Under the pieces are notes generated by a model, which saw only the letters and a list, made by a program, of their open reading frames with translations, was not told the origin of the DNA and ran no database searches. 64,000 bases of DNA from Platynereis dumerilii (taxonomy: Eukaryota; Annelida; Polychaeta; Phyllodocida; Nereididae): the NCBI GenBank assembly GCA_026936325.1, contig JAPTHN010000001.1, positions 136,811,138 to 136,875,137 on the forward strand, written 5' to 3'. A program made the position numbers and the translations under genes. Shown here one piece after another: positions 31,731-43,654 of the stretch. How positions within the stretch are numbered: the stretch's first letter is position 1; each line of letters opens with the position of its first letter.

Positions 31731-33394
31731 CTGATACCCCTATTAACTGGCCTCATGCCAGGATAACAATGAAATAGAAGGTACAGTGGTAGGGCTACAC
31801 AAGCTGCTAAATTGTCAGATCTGTAAATCAGACTTTACAGAATTGCCCTGAGCACGCACTTTTTTCCCTCAGGATCTGGATGGTCATTGTGTCGTTTTCT
31901 GCAGTGTCTAGTATACCTGCAGCCTCTGAAAATGCCTTTTCTTGGTCCTCGTTGTTCGGTCTTCCTCTTTGGAGTTTTGCTTTCTTCTTTGGTGGTTCAT
32001 ACGAACATCCACTAGGCAATGTCTGTCTGTTTCTGAAATTCCTGTCACATTGTCGGTGATAAAGGGCATCTGTGGATATGATTGAGGCAGCCCTTTGCCA
32101 TCATTGCCTTAGGATCTGCACCATGACTGTTGGCAATATCATTAATTGTTTCTGTGATACCTTCTGTCTTTACACTTTACAGAGCTGCTGACCGTCTTAC
32201 ATTTCCTCTCCTTGTTAGTAATAGTTTTGGAACTATAAAAACAATCAGTTTTGAAATCAAAAGACTTAGCTTGAGATCTACAACAGACTGCATCAGGTTT
32301 TTCATGAGTTAGTGAAGTTCTCTAGAAAAGGGCAATTCTACGGTCCTTGTGGACAAAATCTCCTTGTTTGGCTTCAAAAACGTATCCCATATTCCTTGGC
32401 TTTGTTGTTCAGAGAGCATGACCCTTTTTTGTGCAGTTTTTTGGTGACATTCCTTTGCTCCTTGCAGCCCAGATTTGCTACACACAGAGCACAAATGACC
32501 TCCATTGGTCACTCCTGATTGTGCATCACTCCAGTGCTGGACTTGTGACGTCAGCCTTCCAGGAATGCTATAATCTCAATTTCCATTTTCCCATGTCCTC
32601 CAAATTAAGTTGGAAGACAGTGAAAACAATTCTAAAGAATATTTATGCATTTTAGAAAGCATTGGTCTGTATTATCTATCACTCTTGATGATTATTATTG
32701 ATACTGTGTTCATATTTCACACGAGTCCTCGTGGAACCCAATGGATATTATTTTAGAAAATTTTTTCAGCATAACTTCTTGCATGCGACAGGACTTTTGT
32801 CCAGGCACATTTTGGACACACTGTCAATATCAATTTCTATGATGTTAAGATTGAGACAAAACTTTATTTTTACAATATAAACATGTTGTAGAAGGACTTA
32901 TGTCCAGGACTGTATACCCTCTTCTCTTCTTTTCTTAACATTTCACAAAAACTCTCTTACAATACCACCATCATATTTTCTCTTGCACAAAGTTGCCCTT
33001 GTCGTATAATCTGATTCAGCTGAACTTGATGAGTCTGAATCATCCTCAGAATCTTCATTAATCCAAACACAACCTGCTCCAGTTTACTCTTGTCAACAAT
33101 CTCTTTCTCCCAATACTGATCTTCAACCTTCTTCGTATGACCAACCGCTTTCTTTCCCAAATCTGTCTCCACGTTCTCCTTTGACTCTTTCTTTTTTCAG
33201 TAGTTACAGTGCAGATGGGTCACAATTTTTCATCCTCACCCACATTATGTAGTTCACCTTCATAACCCAAAAGGGTTGCAGGGTCAGTAAAAAGCCCACC
33301 TCGCCTCTTTCAATATTTCCTTGATGTCCTTGGAGGTCAATCTGCGTTTTACACTTGTTCATCGTTCTTTGGTCAAGACATATAAGCAAGGGCG

Positions 33395-33500
33395 ATGGAT
33401 TATTTTGACAAAATGCAAATGGTGCACTGGTCTTTCTTCGGCGTGTGAAATCTCATGTTAAATTTTCCATTGAAAATCTTAGGATGCAATGTCAATTCAT
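33395..33500 (-). pseudogene. Cysteine-containing transposon-protein remnant
   Basis: The minus strand reads LHPKIFNGKFNMRFHTPKKD then QCTIC, resembling the 'PxKDQCxxC' stretch of repeat-encoded proteins seen in many invertebrate genomes. Paralogous to the pieces ending at 30085 and 31040. Short and low confidence. Confidence 0.35.
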
Positions 33501-33642
33501 TTTGTTATCCAATATTATTGTTAATAATCTACAACAATTAAAGATCCCCACCTGTCTACAAGTGGACCGCTGTTACATTGCCTCCTCGTTTTGCAGCCTT
33601 GGCAGATCAGAACATATGCTGTCATGTGTTGCCACCTAGTGA

Positions 33643-34011
33643 CTAGTGTGCTATTCCGCGAGCTCCTTTCAGTCTGAGGAACTCACACAATTTTGTCTTG
33701 AAGAAACCTGGGCTGTTTCTGAGTGTGTTGATGGCCTTGTCTACTTCCTTCGAGAATGTGATTGCCGAGTCTGACTCTGGTATATAAATAAATGTTGAAT
33801 AGAAATTTTGTGAATGTGCAATGAAATTGGAACTATTTCTTGGGACAGCAATGCTGTAGCATAGAAAATCAACTTTTGTGCCAGGTGGCAGCAGCATGCA
33901 GTTCTCATTTTCACCAGACTGGATTCCCACAGTATGAAAGAAAACAGTTTTGACATTTGTTTCAAGTTCATTCTGCCATACCTTGCTCATTTGCATGCTA
34001 CTTGTGGTCAT
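33643..34011 (-). pseudogene. Unrecognised 122-codon open frame
   Basis: Protein-like sequence (ETNVKTVFFHTVGIQSGENE ... LPPGTKVDFLCYSIAVPRNS ... FSKEVDKAINTLRNSPGFFK) on the same strand as the other mosaic pieces. No known motif. May be a further fragment of the repeated unit. Confidence 0.3.
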
Positions 34012-34491
34012 TTAGATGGCCAGTTCCTGCAGACTGTAGCAGTGTGGCTTTCTGGCATGAATGAAACATTAAAACAATAGTCACCAACTTTAAAACTGCT
34101 TAAAAGAAATTTCCTGTAACAGTCAAGCCATGTACGGTTGACTAGCAGTTGATGTCCATATTGCAGTGGTCAACTGTGTCTGCCAGAGCACTGCAGTCTT
34201 GCATCTCAGCCCTAAAGCTGATTATAGTGCATCAAACAGTGTATTAATGTCCTTTTTCGCCTTCTTACAAGGCCATCTTTTTAAGTCCTCATCTTCAACC
34301 ATACACAGTGGCTGCATATCCTTGCAAATCATGGATGTGAAGGCTCGATCACCATCCATTTGTTTTCTGTCTTTCTTTCCCCAGACTTCATGCACGGTGT
34401 ATCATTCTTTGTTTCAGATCTGTGACATCTGAAAAAAAAAGAGAAGAAAACTACTCCAGAATTAACGAGAATAAATTGTTCTTGGTCCCGG

Positions 34492-34742
34492 GCTCTGAGG
34501 GCGTGGGTTCGAATCCCACCCCGGAACTCAATTTAGTCCGAGCCCATGGGACATTAAATGGAGGCGGGTTGTATCCAGTGTTCTATGCTGGGGCAACTGA
34601 AAGACCCTGGGCATCCCTGAATTAATAGGGTATGTACCAGACTCACAGTCTTCTCATCTCATCATCATACGTCGATCACCTGCCTCGATATAGCCCACTA
34701 AGGTGCTGCTGAGGCGTAAAACACAAACAAACAAACAAAAAA
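34492..34742 (+). mobile_element. 5'-truncated tRNA-derived SINE with half-LINE 3' tail
   Basis: Begins just upstream of a B box (GGTTCGAATCC), so the A-box end is missing. The central domain reads GACATTAAATGGAGGCGGGT, TTGTATCCAGTGTTCTATGC and ATCCCTGAATTAATAGGG. It ends CTCGATATAGCCCACTAAGG, TGCTGCTGAGGCGTAAAACA and (CAAA)n. Perfect 13-bp target duplication TTCTTGGTCCCGG at 34479-34491 and 34743-34755. The terminal about 50 bp is homologous to the half-LINE tail. Confidence 0.9.
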
Positions 34743-34755
34743 TTCTTGGTCCCGG

Positions 34756-35512
34756 ATATATCCATGATATGTTGTATTATTGTTCACTGAGACATATATT
34801 TTTTCATTGACATGAAGTTTTAACCTCTCTCTGCTAGAGGTCTTGTTCACATGTGACTGATGTGAGTGACACAGGATGGCAGCTGTTGTTTGTTGCTTTT
34901 CACACTCAGGAGTTGGTTGTACACAGGGGGGAGTTGGTAGCCTTGGTCTCAGTTCATAGCCTTGGTCTCAGTTCATGTCTGGGTGCTGCTTTCGTATGTA
35001 TATCGCTTCTTTAACTTTCCTTTTAATCCAATCAGCTTCTCTACATAGTATCTTGGACTTACGGAGGGAGATTGAATATCCGGTAGCTATGCTGTGTTCG
35101 CCTATGGCTGTGGGATGTTTCTGATGTTCCTTGACTCTGGTGCCCAGCGATTGTTTGGTTTCTCCAATGTATGTGTTGGCTGTTTTGGTCACATTTGATT
35201 TCATACCACATTTGTTCTCATCAGGTGTTTTATCTTCTGGATGGACTAGGAGTGAACGAATCTTGTTTTGAGGCTGGTGGATAGTGTTGATGCCATGAGA
35301 ACGGAAGCTCGGACAAGATGTTCAGACAGGCCCTTCACATAGGGTATTGCTACTGTTGGTTTTGACACTGGTGATGTGTTCTTGTTGGAGATGGTCTGAT
35401 CTTCTTTTTCTTTCGGCTAGGGAAGATTCATAGCCCACTTGGTGTAACCATTGGCTGCCAGCCCTGTTCTAACGTGTTGCATCACTGCACTTCGGTCCTC
35501 GTTGGTGGTAAC
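34756..35512 (-). mobile_element. Penelope-like retroelement, GIY-YIG end, minus-strand arm
   Basis: The minus strand reads IPYVKGLSEHL (linker), then DKTPDENKCG-type residues, TYIGETKQSLGTRVKEHQKH (GIY-YIG core with the conserved R-x3-H), IGEHS, CREADWIKRKVKEAIYIRKQ and HPDMN. These are the landmarks of the C-terminal endonuclease of Penelope-like elements. Reverse transcriptase is not present in the window. The arm ends at a palindrome joining it to an oppositely oriented piece. Confidence 0.85.
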
Positions 35513-35542
35513 ACAGTTACCACCAATGAGGACCGAAGTGCA
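35486..35542. repeat. Palindromic junction of the Penelope arms
   Basis: 27-bp arms (TGCACTTCGGTCCTCGTTGG... and its inverse), 26 of 27 matching, with a 3-base loop at 35513-35515. Confidence 0.9.
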
Positions 35543-35757
35543 GAGAGTTAAAGAAGCGATATACAAACGACAGCAGCACCCAGACAAGAACCGAGACCAA
35601 GGCTACCAACTCCCTCCCGTGTACAACCAAATCCTGAGCAGCAACAAAAAACAGCTGACATCCTGTGTCACTCACATGTGTATAAGACCTCTAGCAGAGA
35701 GGTTGAAACGCCATGTCAACGAAAAAATATCTCAGTGAACAATAATACAACATACTC
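35516..35757 (+). mobile_element. Penelope-like retroelement, C-terminal end, plus-strand arm
   Basis: The plus strand reads VKEAIYKRQQHPDKNRDQGY, LPPVYNQIL, SCVTHMCIRPLAERLKRHVN, a direct counterpart of the end of the minus arm in inverted orientation. The two outer ends share AATAATACAACA/TGTTGTATTATT. The inverted junction matches the partial inverted-repeat organisation known for Penelope-like elements. Confidence 0.8.
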
Positions 35758-35759
35758 CA

Positions 35760-36930
35760 GAATTTTTTATTTTCCTTCAAAATATCAAATAGCCTTTCCA
35801 GCGATAAAAAAAGAAGATTGTTCAAAAGTCATGCAGACAGCTGGAACTGCAAAATTTACGCCGGTTATAGACACGTCTCTCAGAAGCATTAATTTTAATT
35901 TTTCAGCCTAAGTTAAACTTTAGTGTTTGGTCTGTGAGCTGAGAAACAAGCCAAACTGTGTTTGGGGCATTTTTTAACACATTTTAAATTGACTTAAATG
36001 TTTATTCACCTTCACGTCCACTGGCTGTTGCTGCTGCCTTTTCAGCTTCAGAGCTCTTCAGCTTTTTGAAGTTCTTTTTATTGGAAATGCCTCTTCAGGT
36101 ATCTTTGGTTTTTTACTTGTTTCTTTGGTTATTCGTTGTATCTTTGGTTTTTCACGTGTTTCTTTGGTTATTCGGTTGTATCTTTGGTCATTCACTTTCT
36201 AGTGAGAACAAGAAGTATGAGGTTCTATGTCTCTTGTTTATCCCCATTACGTGAAAAACTGCTCACAGCAAAACCACCAGGTGTCGCTTAAATCAACAGT
36301 GTGCTTTCATGCTGGGAGGTCATTGCAGATTCTTCATGGAATTGCCAGAAAAGTTAGCTTTACTTTGCTTGGTAGGTAAAGTGAAAACCTGTGAAAAAAA
36401 TGAGATCACGACTTCCTGACCTCTGTAATAAATGGAATGGTTGAATAAATTATTTTACATCAACATGCATGCAGTTCTGAAATTCCCCGCCGGGCAATTT
36501 TCGGTGCGTTGGGTCTCGTGCGTAGTACGCTTATGCCAAAATCATCCCCCCTCCATAAAAAAATGGAAAATCTATGCCCCTGGCTGCATGAACAATAATC
36601 CTTGTAAATTTCGAGTGACATAACCAGGGCAATTGGGTAAAACAAAAAGAAGACATTTTTGAAAACTTATGAAACTGGTCTTTCAATAAAAGATCCAAGC
36701 ATGGCCAGGGCCCTAGGATGCATTTCTGTGCAATTATACCTAAATGAGGTGCTATACATCAAATAATGTGGTTTGCCAAAATAATTGATGAAATAGTTGT
36801 CAATTATTTTTATGCTTGATTTTTGAGAAGGGGTTATTAAAAAATCCCACATTAAAATTAAACAATGGATTTATGGGCTAATGACTGAATGAATGTGTGG
36901 ATTGTGTGGTGAATGAAAAGGGGTTTTAAT
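35760..36930. other. Intergenic region upstream of the SAM-domain gene
   Basis: No gene recognised. 36098-36200 is a minisatellite of about 39-bp period (GTATCTTTGGTTTTTCACGT, TTCTTTGGTTATTC), 2.5 units. Confidence 0.5.
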
Positions 36931-36939
36931 AAAGAGCTT

Positions 36940-37238
36940 TATTAGGATCGATGACGTAGCCTGGGGTTACAAGCTGGCTAATGCTGAGGGGTTGATACTG
37001 AAAGGGGGGGGCAGTGGGGTTTCCTGGGGGGGATCCTGAGTGACGTCATTGTGCGCAGCCTCCAGTGAGCCAGCGCGCCATGTGCTTGTGTTATTGTTGT
37101 GGTGGGGAGAGAGGAAGAGCCAGCTAAAGTGTTGGAGCTGCAAAGGAGATAATGTAACAAGCAACCCAAGGGATATACCATGGATTAAGATGGATTGATG
37201 AGGATATACTATGTTGAGCAGCAGCTGTACAATAAGTG
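36940..37238 (+). promoter_or_regulatory. Probable promoter/5' UTR of the SAM-domain gene, with a perfect CRE
   Basis: Palindromic CRE TGACGTCA at 37041-37048, followed by GTGCGCAGCC (NRF-1-like core), and a half-CRE TGACGTAG at about 36953. The region is locally more GC- and CpG-rich than its surroundings. The CRE lies 191 bp upstream of the ATG. No TATA box in a fitting position. Transcription start not determinable. Confidence 0.45.
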
Positions 37239-37715
37239 ATGCAGCCTGCACAGGAGGAAAACATCATAGAGAACTGGCTTAGGTCTTTAGACCTGTCATT
37301 GTACACACAATCATTCCTGGACAATGGGTACGATGATCTGGAGATCTGCAAGCAAGTAGGGGATGAGGATTTAGATGCCATAGGAGTCCAGGACTCTGAG
37401 CATAGAGATGTGCTATTACAAGCAGTTGAACACCTCCGCCAGCATGGAGGATCCCATGTGTATTTCATACTGGACCCGGAGTACCAACGTCTACATGGCA
37501 TGCAGTGTTCCGGGTGCTCCTCGGGGGATACCCCTGTGCACGCCCCCCGGGAGTGCCCCAAAAGTCCCCCCTTCTCTATACCCCCCGATGGATACATCAA
37601 CAACAAGCCCGTTCCCAATGTGACTTTCACCAAACTACAGCTCACTGCCATCCTCCAGGATAAGTTGACTGAGGACAGCATCAATTTGGCTGACTACCCG
37701 ACTGTGAATAATCAG
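37239..37715 (+). CDS. SAMD5/SASH1-like SAM-domain protein, first coding exon
   Basis: ATG at 37239 with G at -3 and an in-frame TAA at 37233. The exon ends ...TVNNQ at the donor CAG|GTAGGC (37716), codon phase 0. The SAM domain occupies about residues 7-70: NIIENWLRSLDLSLYTQSFL, DNGYDDLEICKQVGDEDLDA, IGVQDSEHRDVLLQAVEHLR. The phrase NGYDDLEICKQ.GDEDLDAIGV is close to vertebrate SAMD5 and the first SAM domain of SASH1. After a proline-rich linker with four cysteines comes VTFTKLQLTAILQDKLTEDS, like the KLKLKIMIRDKL segment of SAMD5. SAM domains mediate homo- and hetero-oligomer contacts in signalling scaffolds. Later exons are not found in the following 26 kb. Confidence 0.85.
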
Positions 37716-40700
37716 GTAGGCACAGGTGCAATGCCTTTCTTCTCAATTTTCTCCCATTTTCTCCTCCATCTCTTGTGTCTTTTTCCCTTCTCTTCTTCTT
37801 TTTCCAATTCCTTTCATCTTGTTCATTTGCCTTCTCATCCCAGTGATCTCATCCACTTTTTGCCTCCTGGGTTCTCATGGCAAATAGCAAGTCCATTGGG
37901 CCACATTAGATCCCCTTTGATACAAGTTCACTAAGCCAAATGCACCAGGAATTTAACCCCCAAACATTGACATGAAACAGCATGTCATTTTGTAGTGATC
38001 TCACACGAAGAGGTAAGAAAATATGAAATGTGTAGTATACAGTACTTACACTTTGACGCATAGGCGTACGGGACGACTGTCTTGCCGGGGGGGGGGGGGC
38101 TGTGACTAATTTGCCCTGAAATTTTAACATGGAGCGAATGTGACCAGGGCAGTGGATCTGCCCTGATTGGTCAGGATTTGCCCTGATATATGCCATTTGT
38201 CCTGATGCCAGGGGGGGGGGGGAGGGCTGCAATAAATAAAGATATTGCTAGCTCTTTTTATGGATATATTATATAAAATGTATTTTTCTTTTTCAAATAA
38301 TTGGCAAATGTAGAGTCATGCCTCGAAGTTGTGTATCCTTGTCAGTCTGAAGTTTTTGGAGAGATTGATAATTCCATGTTATAGAATTGAAGCACCATAA
38401 TAATAATATCAAGTTAATACGTTTTAATGTCATTGTAACAATTTCTTGGGTGCACATATTCCACATACCACCCCTTCCCCCATCCTCATTATTCCAATAT
38501 TCCATGCAGGTATTATTAAAGTACTTATGATAATTTCTTCAAGTGCAGTTCAACATTCGCAAAGTGCAGCTCCAAGGTATTTGAGTACTTACCTGGTGAA
38601 CGTTTTGAGCTCTCCTTATGACTTGTTGATGTGGCTATTAGCTGAAACTGAAATATATGCTTGGAGACAGTGCTCATTAAGGTGACCAATACTTTGTTGA
38701 CCTCCAATCTGAGAGCCCAAAGATATATCTTATTGAAATCAAATACTGAGCTATACAGGTATTGGGTTATTTAAAGAACTTGACATCATACCCTCTAAAC
38801 AAAACTTCCATGCAAAAAACCATTTGGTATTTCAAAAAACAATGTAGTCTAAAAATTTAGTCCAGGCTAATGTATTTTCCCATTTGTGCTATTTGTAACT
38901 TGAAGTATCCTACCTTATCCACAAACAACTACATGCATCTTATTCTTTGCCTTGGCATGCCAAGAAATCCTTCCTCCTGCAAGATATCCATTGCACAGAA
39001 ACAAGAATTGGGATACTCAAATGATTTGATTTGCTTATTTCTGAATACTGCACAGTGCCTTATTACACTAAGTGCATGTTATCAGTGGAATAGGGTGTTA
39101 TCACCCCAGCAGGGTGTTAAATGACCATGGTACGTTTGCCGTCTGACTGCACTTTGGATAGTCCGAATTTCTGGCTGTGTGTAATGTCTTCATTGGTCAT
39201 TAATGTTCAGCATATTGCACTGAGCCATAAGCTGGTGATTTATTTACATTATCGAGGAATTTATGTAGTTTTGTTTGGCAAACCATACATCTGCATTATT
39301 ATGCAGTTCTTTCTTCCTAATTAAAATGTTTTCCAGCTTATTCTGGATTCGAATTGAATCTATATTTATGCAGTAATCAGTTAGGCAGAACACGAGGAAA
39401 CATGAGGAAATATTCAACTAGAATTGTGTAAATAACATTGTAAACAGCTTGTCATTGACTTCGCCCAATGTGAACTAACCAGTTCAAATTGCATTTATAT
39501 GATGTCATTCCATAATTAAATCATCAATATTTAACTTTTCATGTTGTAAATCATGCTCTAATTTTGAGCTATGTAAAAGAGATAATCGATTTTAAAGCCA
39601 ACCCCCCCCCCTCACCTCACACTGAAAAAAGGGCTCAATTATTGTAATTATCAAAAAAATCAATGGACCTGAAAGTTTGACACTAAACAAGGACTGATCG
39701 TTGATTAAAGTTAATGTTTTCTCAGTTGTGAGGACCTTGTCGTTTGCTCCAATTATTTCACCAATGAAATATGTTGGGGCCTAAAATGTGTCGTTTAATT
39801 ATTAAAGAAATAGGATACAAAACATCCTGATCATTGACTATAATGTTTCGCTCTTAAAATAACTTTTATTATCCTTAATTACTTCATCAATAAAAAAAAA
39901 CCCCAAGTCTTTATAACCTCTAGTCCCTTGAGAAAATGTTTAAAAAATGCATGCATGCAAAACTGCCTGATCACTGACATTAAATTGAACGTTTCCAGAA
40001 CCTATGATTAACTTGAATTGCTGTACTATTAAAGGCTATGAGACTTTTATCTGCATAAAACACAAATACTAATTTGACAAAGGCTTTTTACTGAGCTCCT
40101 CAATTAAAAGCTGATTACTCCTCTCATGAAACAGTCAACTAAAAAGTCACTAATTTTGTGGAGAAAAAAAAATCATGCAAAATGTCTGTTTTTCGGGTTA
40201 AAGTCAGCAGCTTTGCAAACCCTCATGGCCTATGATTATTAGAAATAGAGGGTAACAATGAGTCACCCCTGCATGTTGTTGGACAGATGGGTCTGTTATA
40301 CTTCAGCATCCAACTGGCAGCATAAACAGAAGCAGCAGCAGCAGTGGTAGAATGTTGTAGATGGAGTGGAGATAACATCTGATAAATTGTATCAACATTA
40401 ACATCATTACAGCTGTTTTATTGGTAATGGGGAAAGAGATATATTTTGCCATGAAACTTATGAATTGTACTGATGATGTGTCTGATGCATAGTACTTGTG
40501 CTAGGAGCACCTCTTGTTGCATTATTTAAGAACTCTGTCAATGACATAAGGGCATTAAATATCCGGGAAATATCTTGACAGGACGTTTTTGCAAAGAGCT
40601 GCAAAATTATAAATACGTACATTGTTTTTGGGCCTATATCATAAGCTTTTCATCAATACGTACATTGTTTTTGGGCCTGTATCGTAAACTTTTTATTTGT

Positions 40701-41935
40701 CTTCATAATAAATTGTTGTCATACTTGTTTTAGTGTCAAGAAACAGCTTTTCGAAAGAGAATTAGAATGTACAACAGCAACACCAATTCGTCAGCATCAA
40801 CTGTTATACCAGCCTATACCCTATCGGAAGATTTGGCCAGCATCAATCAACGTCTCATGCATCAGATGATAACACCAAGCAACATACTTTTTTTTTTAGC
40901 TCTAACACTTTCGGAACAGTATTTAATACTTGTTCTATACTCACCCAAAAAAGATGTTACATGCTTTTGAAGCTTCATTGTGACGGACGAAACAAAAAGT
41001 TATGTCTTGCAAATTGTTGGGTATAAGAGGTTAATGTGTCATCTGATGATGTCCCAAAAAACATTGTCGACGTTGCTGGTTATAAGAAACAATGCAAAGC
41101 AATGTTTGCAACTATAGCTTTAGGTTGTCAAAACTGCATTTTCTCTCGAGATTGCCAAAGACAGCTGAGGAATAACATTGCTTAAATAATCAGAGAAAAT
41201 TAGTCTGGAGAATTCCATGATAGCCTTGTTCTGGAAACATGATATCTCTAGTTGTCTTCTGATAGTTTTCAAAATATTCTGAGAAAAGTGCATATTCTAG
41301 CAAGAAAACATTGATGTCTAAAACTCTAAGTATCATGCAAAGTAATCATGCAAATTTATGTTAAGAGTTTATGTGAAGTTCAGCAACAAGTTTGGCAATA
41401 TTTGCAAATGTGCGAGTGTATCACATTTTAAGTAGGATTATTTTCATACTTGACATAAAAATGTCTGACATAATGTTTTGCACTCCTATCATAGCACTTG
41501 CTACTTGTTAGCTAAAATACACCAGATAGCAGGATTATGTCTAGTGCTTGGATTTAGATTTTTCCACCCCTGGGAAATATCTCCACTATTTCTGGATTTG
41601 TTTACATGAACCCTTTTTCTTTTGTCCCATTTAGGGTGTAATTGATACACCCTTTCTGTTGTAATTGATGCATTCCTTGTTGTAATTTAACCACAATTGT
41701 TGGAAGAATTCACGTACTTGTCTCTTAAACATTCAAAGAGTAATTTTAAGTGTTTTGAAGCTAAGATGTGCTCTTGATTTATACATTTTCAGTTTTGCAT
41801 GTTATTAGCACTCTCAACAACAATGCAAGATGACCCAATTACACTGTGTTTTACTTTTCATATCATAGTGATGGTATACTCATGAAGTTGCCAGCTCTAG
41901 TTATAATTAAATCGAATTGAGGCCCAACAAAAAGG
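37716..41935 (+). other. Probable intron 1 of the SAM-domain gene; no exon seen
   Basis: AT-rich non-coding sequence. 38055-38235 holds a MITE-like piece starting CATAGGCGTACGGGACG with G runs, matching the left end of the element at 50343. A 44-bp partial repeat around GTACATTGTTTTTGGGCCT occurs at 40616 and 40660. Nothing else. Confidence 0.45.
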
Positions 41936-41937
41936 GA

Positions 41938-42111
41938 TAGACAGATCGACAGATATATAGACAGATAGACAGATGCAAATGGATTTGACTGATTGAATAA
42001 TTATTCAAGGAAAATATAGATATATATACTATATAGATAAATAGTAGATAGATAGATTGATAGATAGAGATAGATGGATAGAGAGAAAGATAGATAGATA
42101 GATAGAAAGAT

Positions 42112-42191
<80 letters not shown>

Positions 42192-42192
42192 G
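41938..42192 (+). repeat. (GATA)n microsatellite
   Basis: Imperfect at the left (GATCGACAGATATATAGACA) and near-pure GATA from about 42090 to 42190. Confidence 0.95.
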
Positions 42193-42649
42193 ATAATGGG
42201 CTAATTCCTGAGAATTAGATTCTAGAGAATGCTATAAAATGTACGGGATCCAATTCATTCCTCAAAATTACTAACCCTGGCAATATTTCATCACCATCAC
42301 AGATATTATCCAGGTGAACCAAAGAAAGAGGCTGAGAGTGAGAGGTCCACACTAGCCATTACTCTAATGGTGCCAGCATCTCCTGTTACATCAAAGGTGA
42401 CATATGGGATTAGGACCATGTTGGTCTCATATGACCTCAGAGGTGACTCAGGTGACATATGGGATCAAATGATTGGATATTGCGCTAGCCACACCGGAAG
42501 CATATGTCTCCAATTCACAAACTATTCTATCATGTTTATCACATTTATCTTGAATAATCAGCTTATAACTTTTTAGCTGAAAAATGTAAGCTCAGAGTTC
42601 GTTGTTTTAATTAAGTTTAGTTCTGGACCTTTTATGTTTAAGGGCAGTG

Positions 42650-42678
42650 CTGACTATCTATCTATCTACCTATTTATA

Positions 42679-42762
<84 letters not shown>

Positions 42763-42778
42763 CTGAGGATATTCCTAG

Positions 42779-42843
<65 letters not shown>
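42650..42843 (+). repeat. (TATC)n microsatellite, opposite strand sense to 41938-42192
   Basis: Two near-pure CTAT blocks separated by CCTGAGGATATTCCTAGAT. The open frame through it (Ser-Ile-Tyr-Leu repeats) is an artefact. Confidence 0.95.
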
Positions 42844-42844
<1 letters not shown>

Positions 42845-43654
42845 ATCTGCATATTTTGCAGTTGATGTGAAGAATGCATGAACACCTAACTTCCATTATA
42901 TCTAACCATTATGAGGTGCCAGAGCACATTGGAAATTTCCTTGTGGTATGATGGTATCCAATTTTGTTTAGTTTTTTTCCTGTGGTATCCTATTTGTTTA
43001 AGTTTGGTGCACCTGCGGTTAGTAACATGTAATAAGAAGGATGTGTGGTTCTTATTATAGTTTATACATTGTTTATGGCCATGCTGATGGATCCTTATGC
43101 ATTTATATACAACATTTTATACACATTTAACGGCTATTAGAGAACTTCTAGGAATATCATGTGTGACAGGTTTATGGTTTCTTAGCTATAATGATGTAAA
43201 CGATTAGTGTTTCTGGTATTTTAAAGTATTTTTTAAAATACTTTTTGGATGACTCTGATTACTATACAGTGATGCATCATCAGATGAAGAAACATTTTTG
43301 CATGCTGTCGACAGTCATCTGCAGATTGAAAGCTCAATTTAGTTTTTGAAGAGGTGAACCTGTTTATTCGGCTCCATATATACACTTGCCAATGTCATCT
43401 TATTGCACAATGGGTGTTTATTTATATGTCGGTGTTGAAATAGTTGGAAACTAATGGTATCCTCAATGACCTTCCCATGCAAGACTCTCTATATGCACTG
43501 TGTTTATTGTACACTGTATCAGATGGGAGAAAAAGTTGACTCTCAACAGAAGCTGTTAAAAGTATTACTAATAGACCCTGGAGGTTATGTCAGATGAGTG
43601 ATGCAGCATTCAAGCAAGATTACTCATAGATAAAGATCGTTTGTTGAGCCAGCA
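42844..43654. other. Non-coding, nothing recognised
   Basis: No ORF, repeat border or RNA gene seen in this intronic or intergenic stretch. Confidence 0.4.

Noticed and set aside
37236-37238. GTG as start of the SAM-domain protein
   Set aside because: An ATG follows directly at 37239 with a good context; GTG starts are not expected in an animal gene.
37716-37934. Read-through extension of the SAM exon
   Set aside because: A clear GTAGGC donor sits at 37716 where family similarity stops, and the following residues are low-complexity (pyrimidine-rich intron start).
42634-42870. 78-codon open frame rich in Ser-Ile-Tyr-Leu
   Set aside because: Pure translation of the (TATC)n microsatellite.
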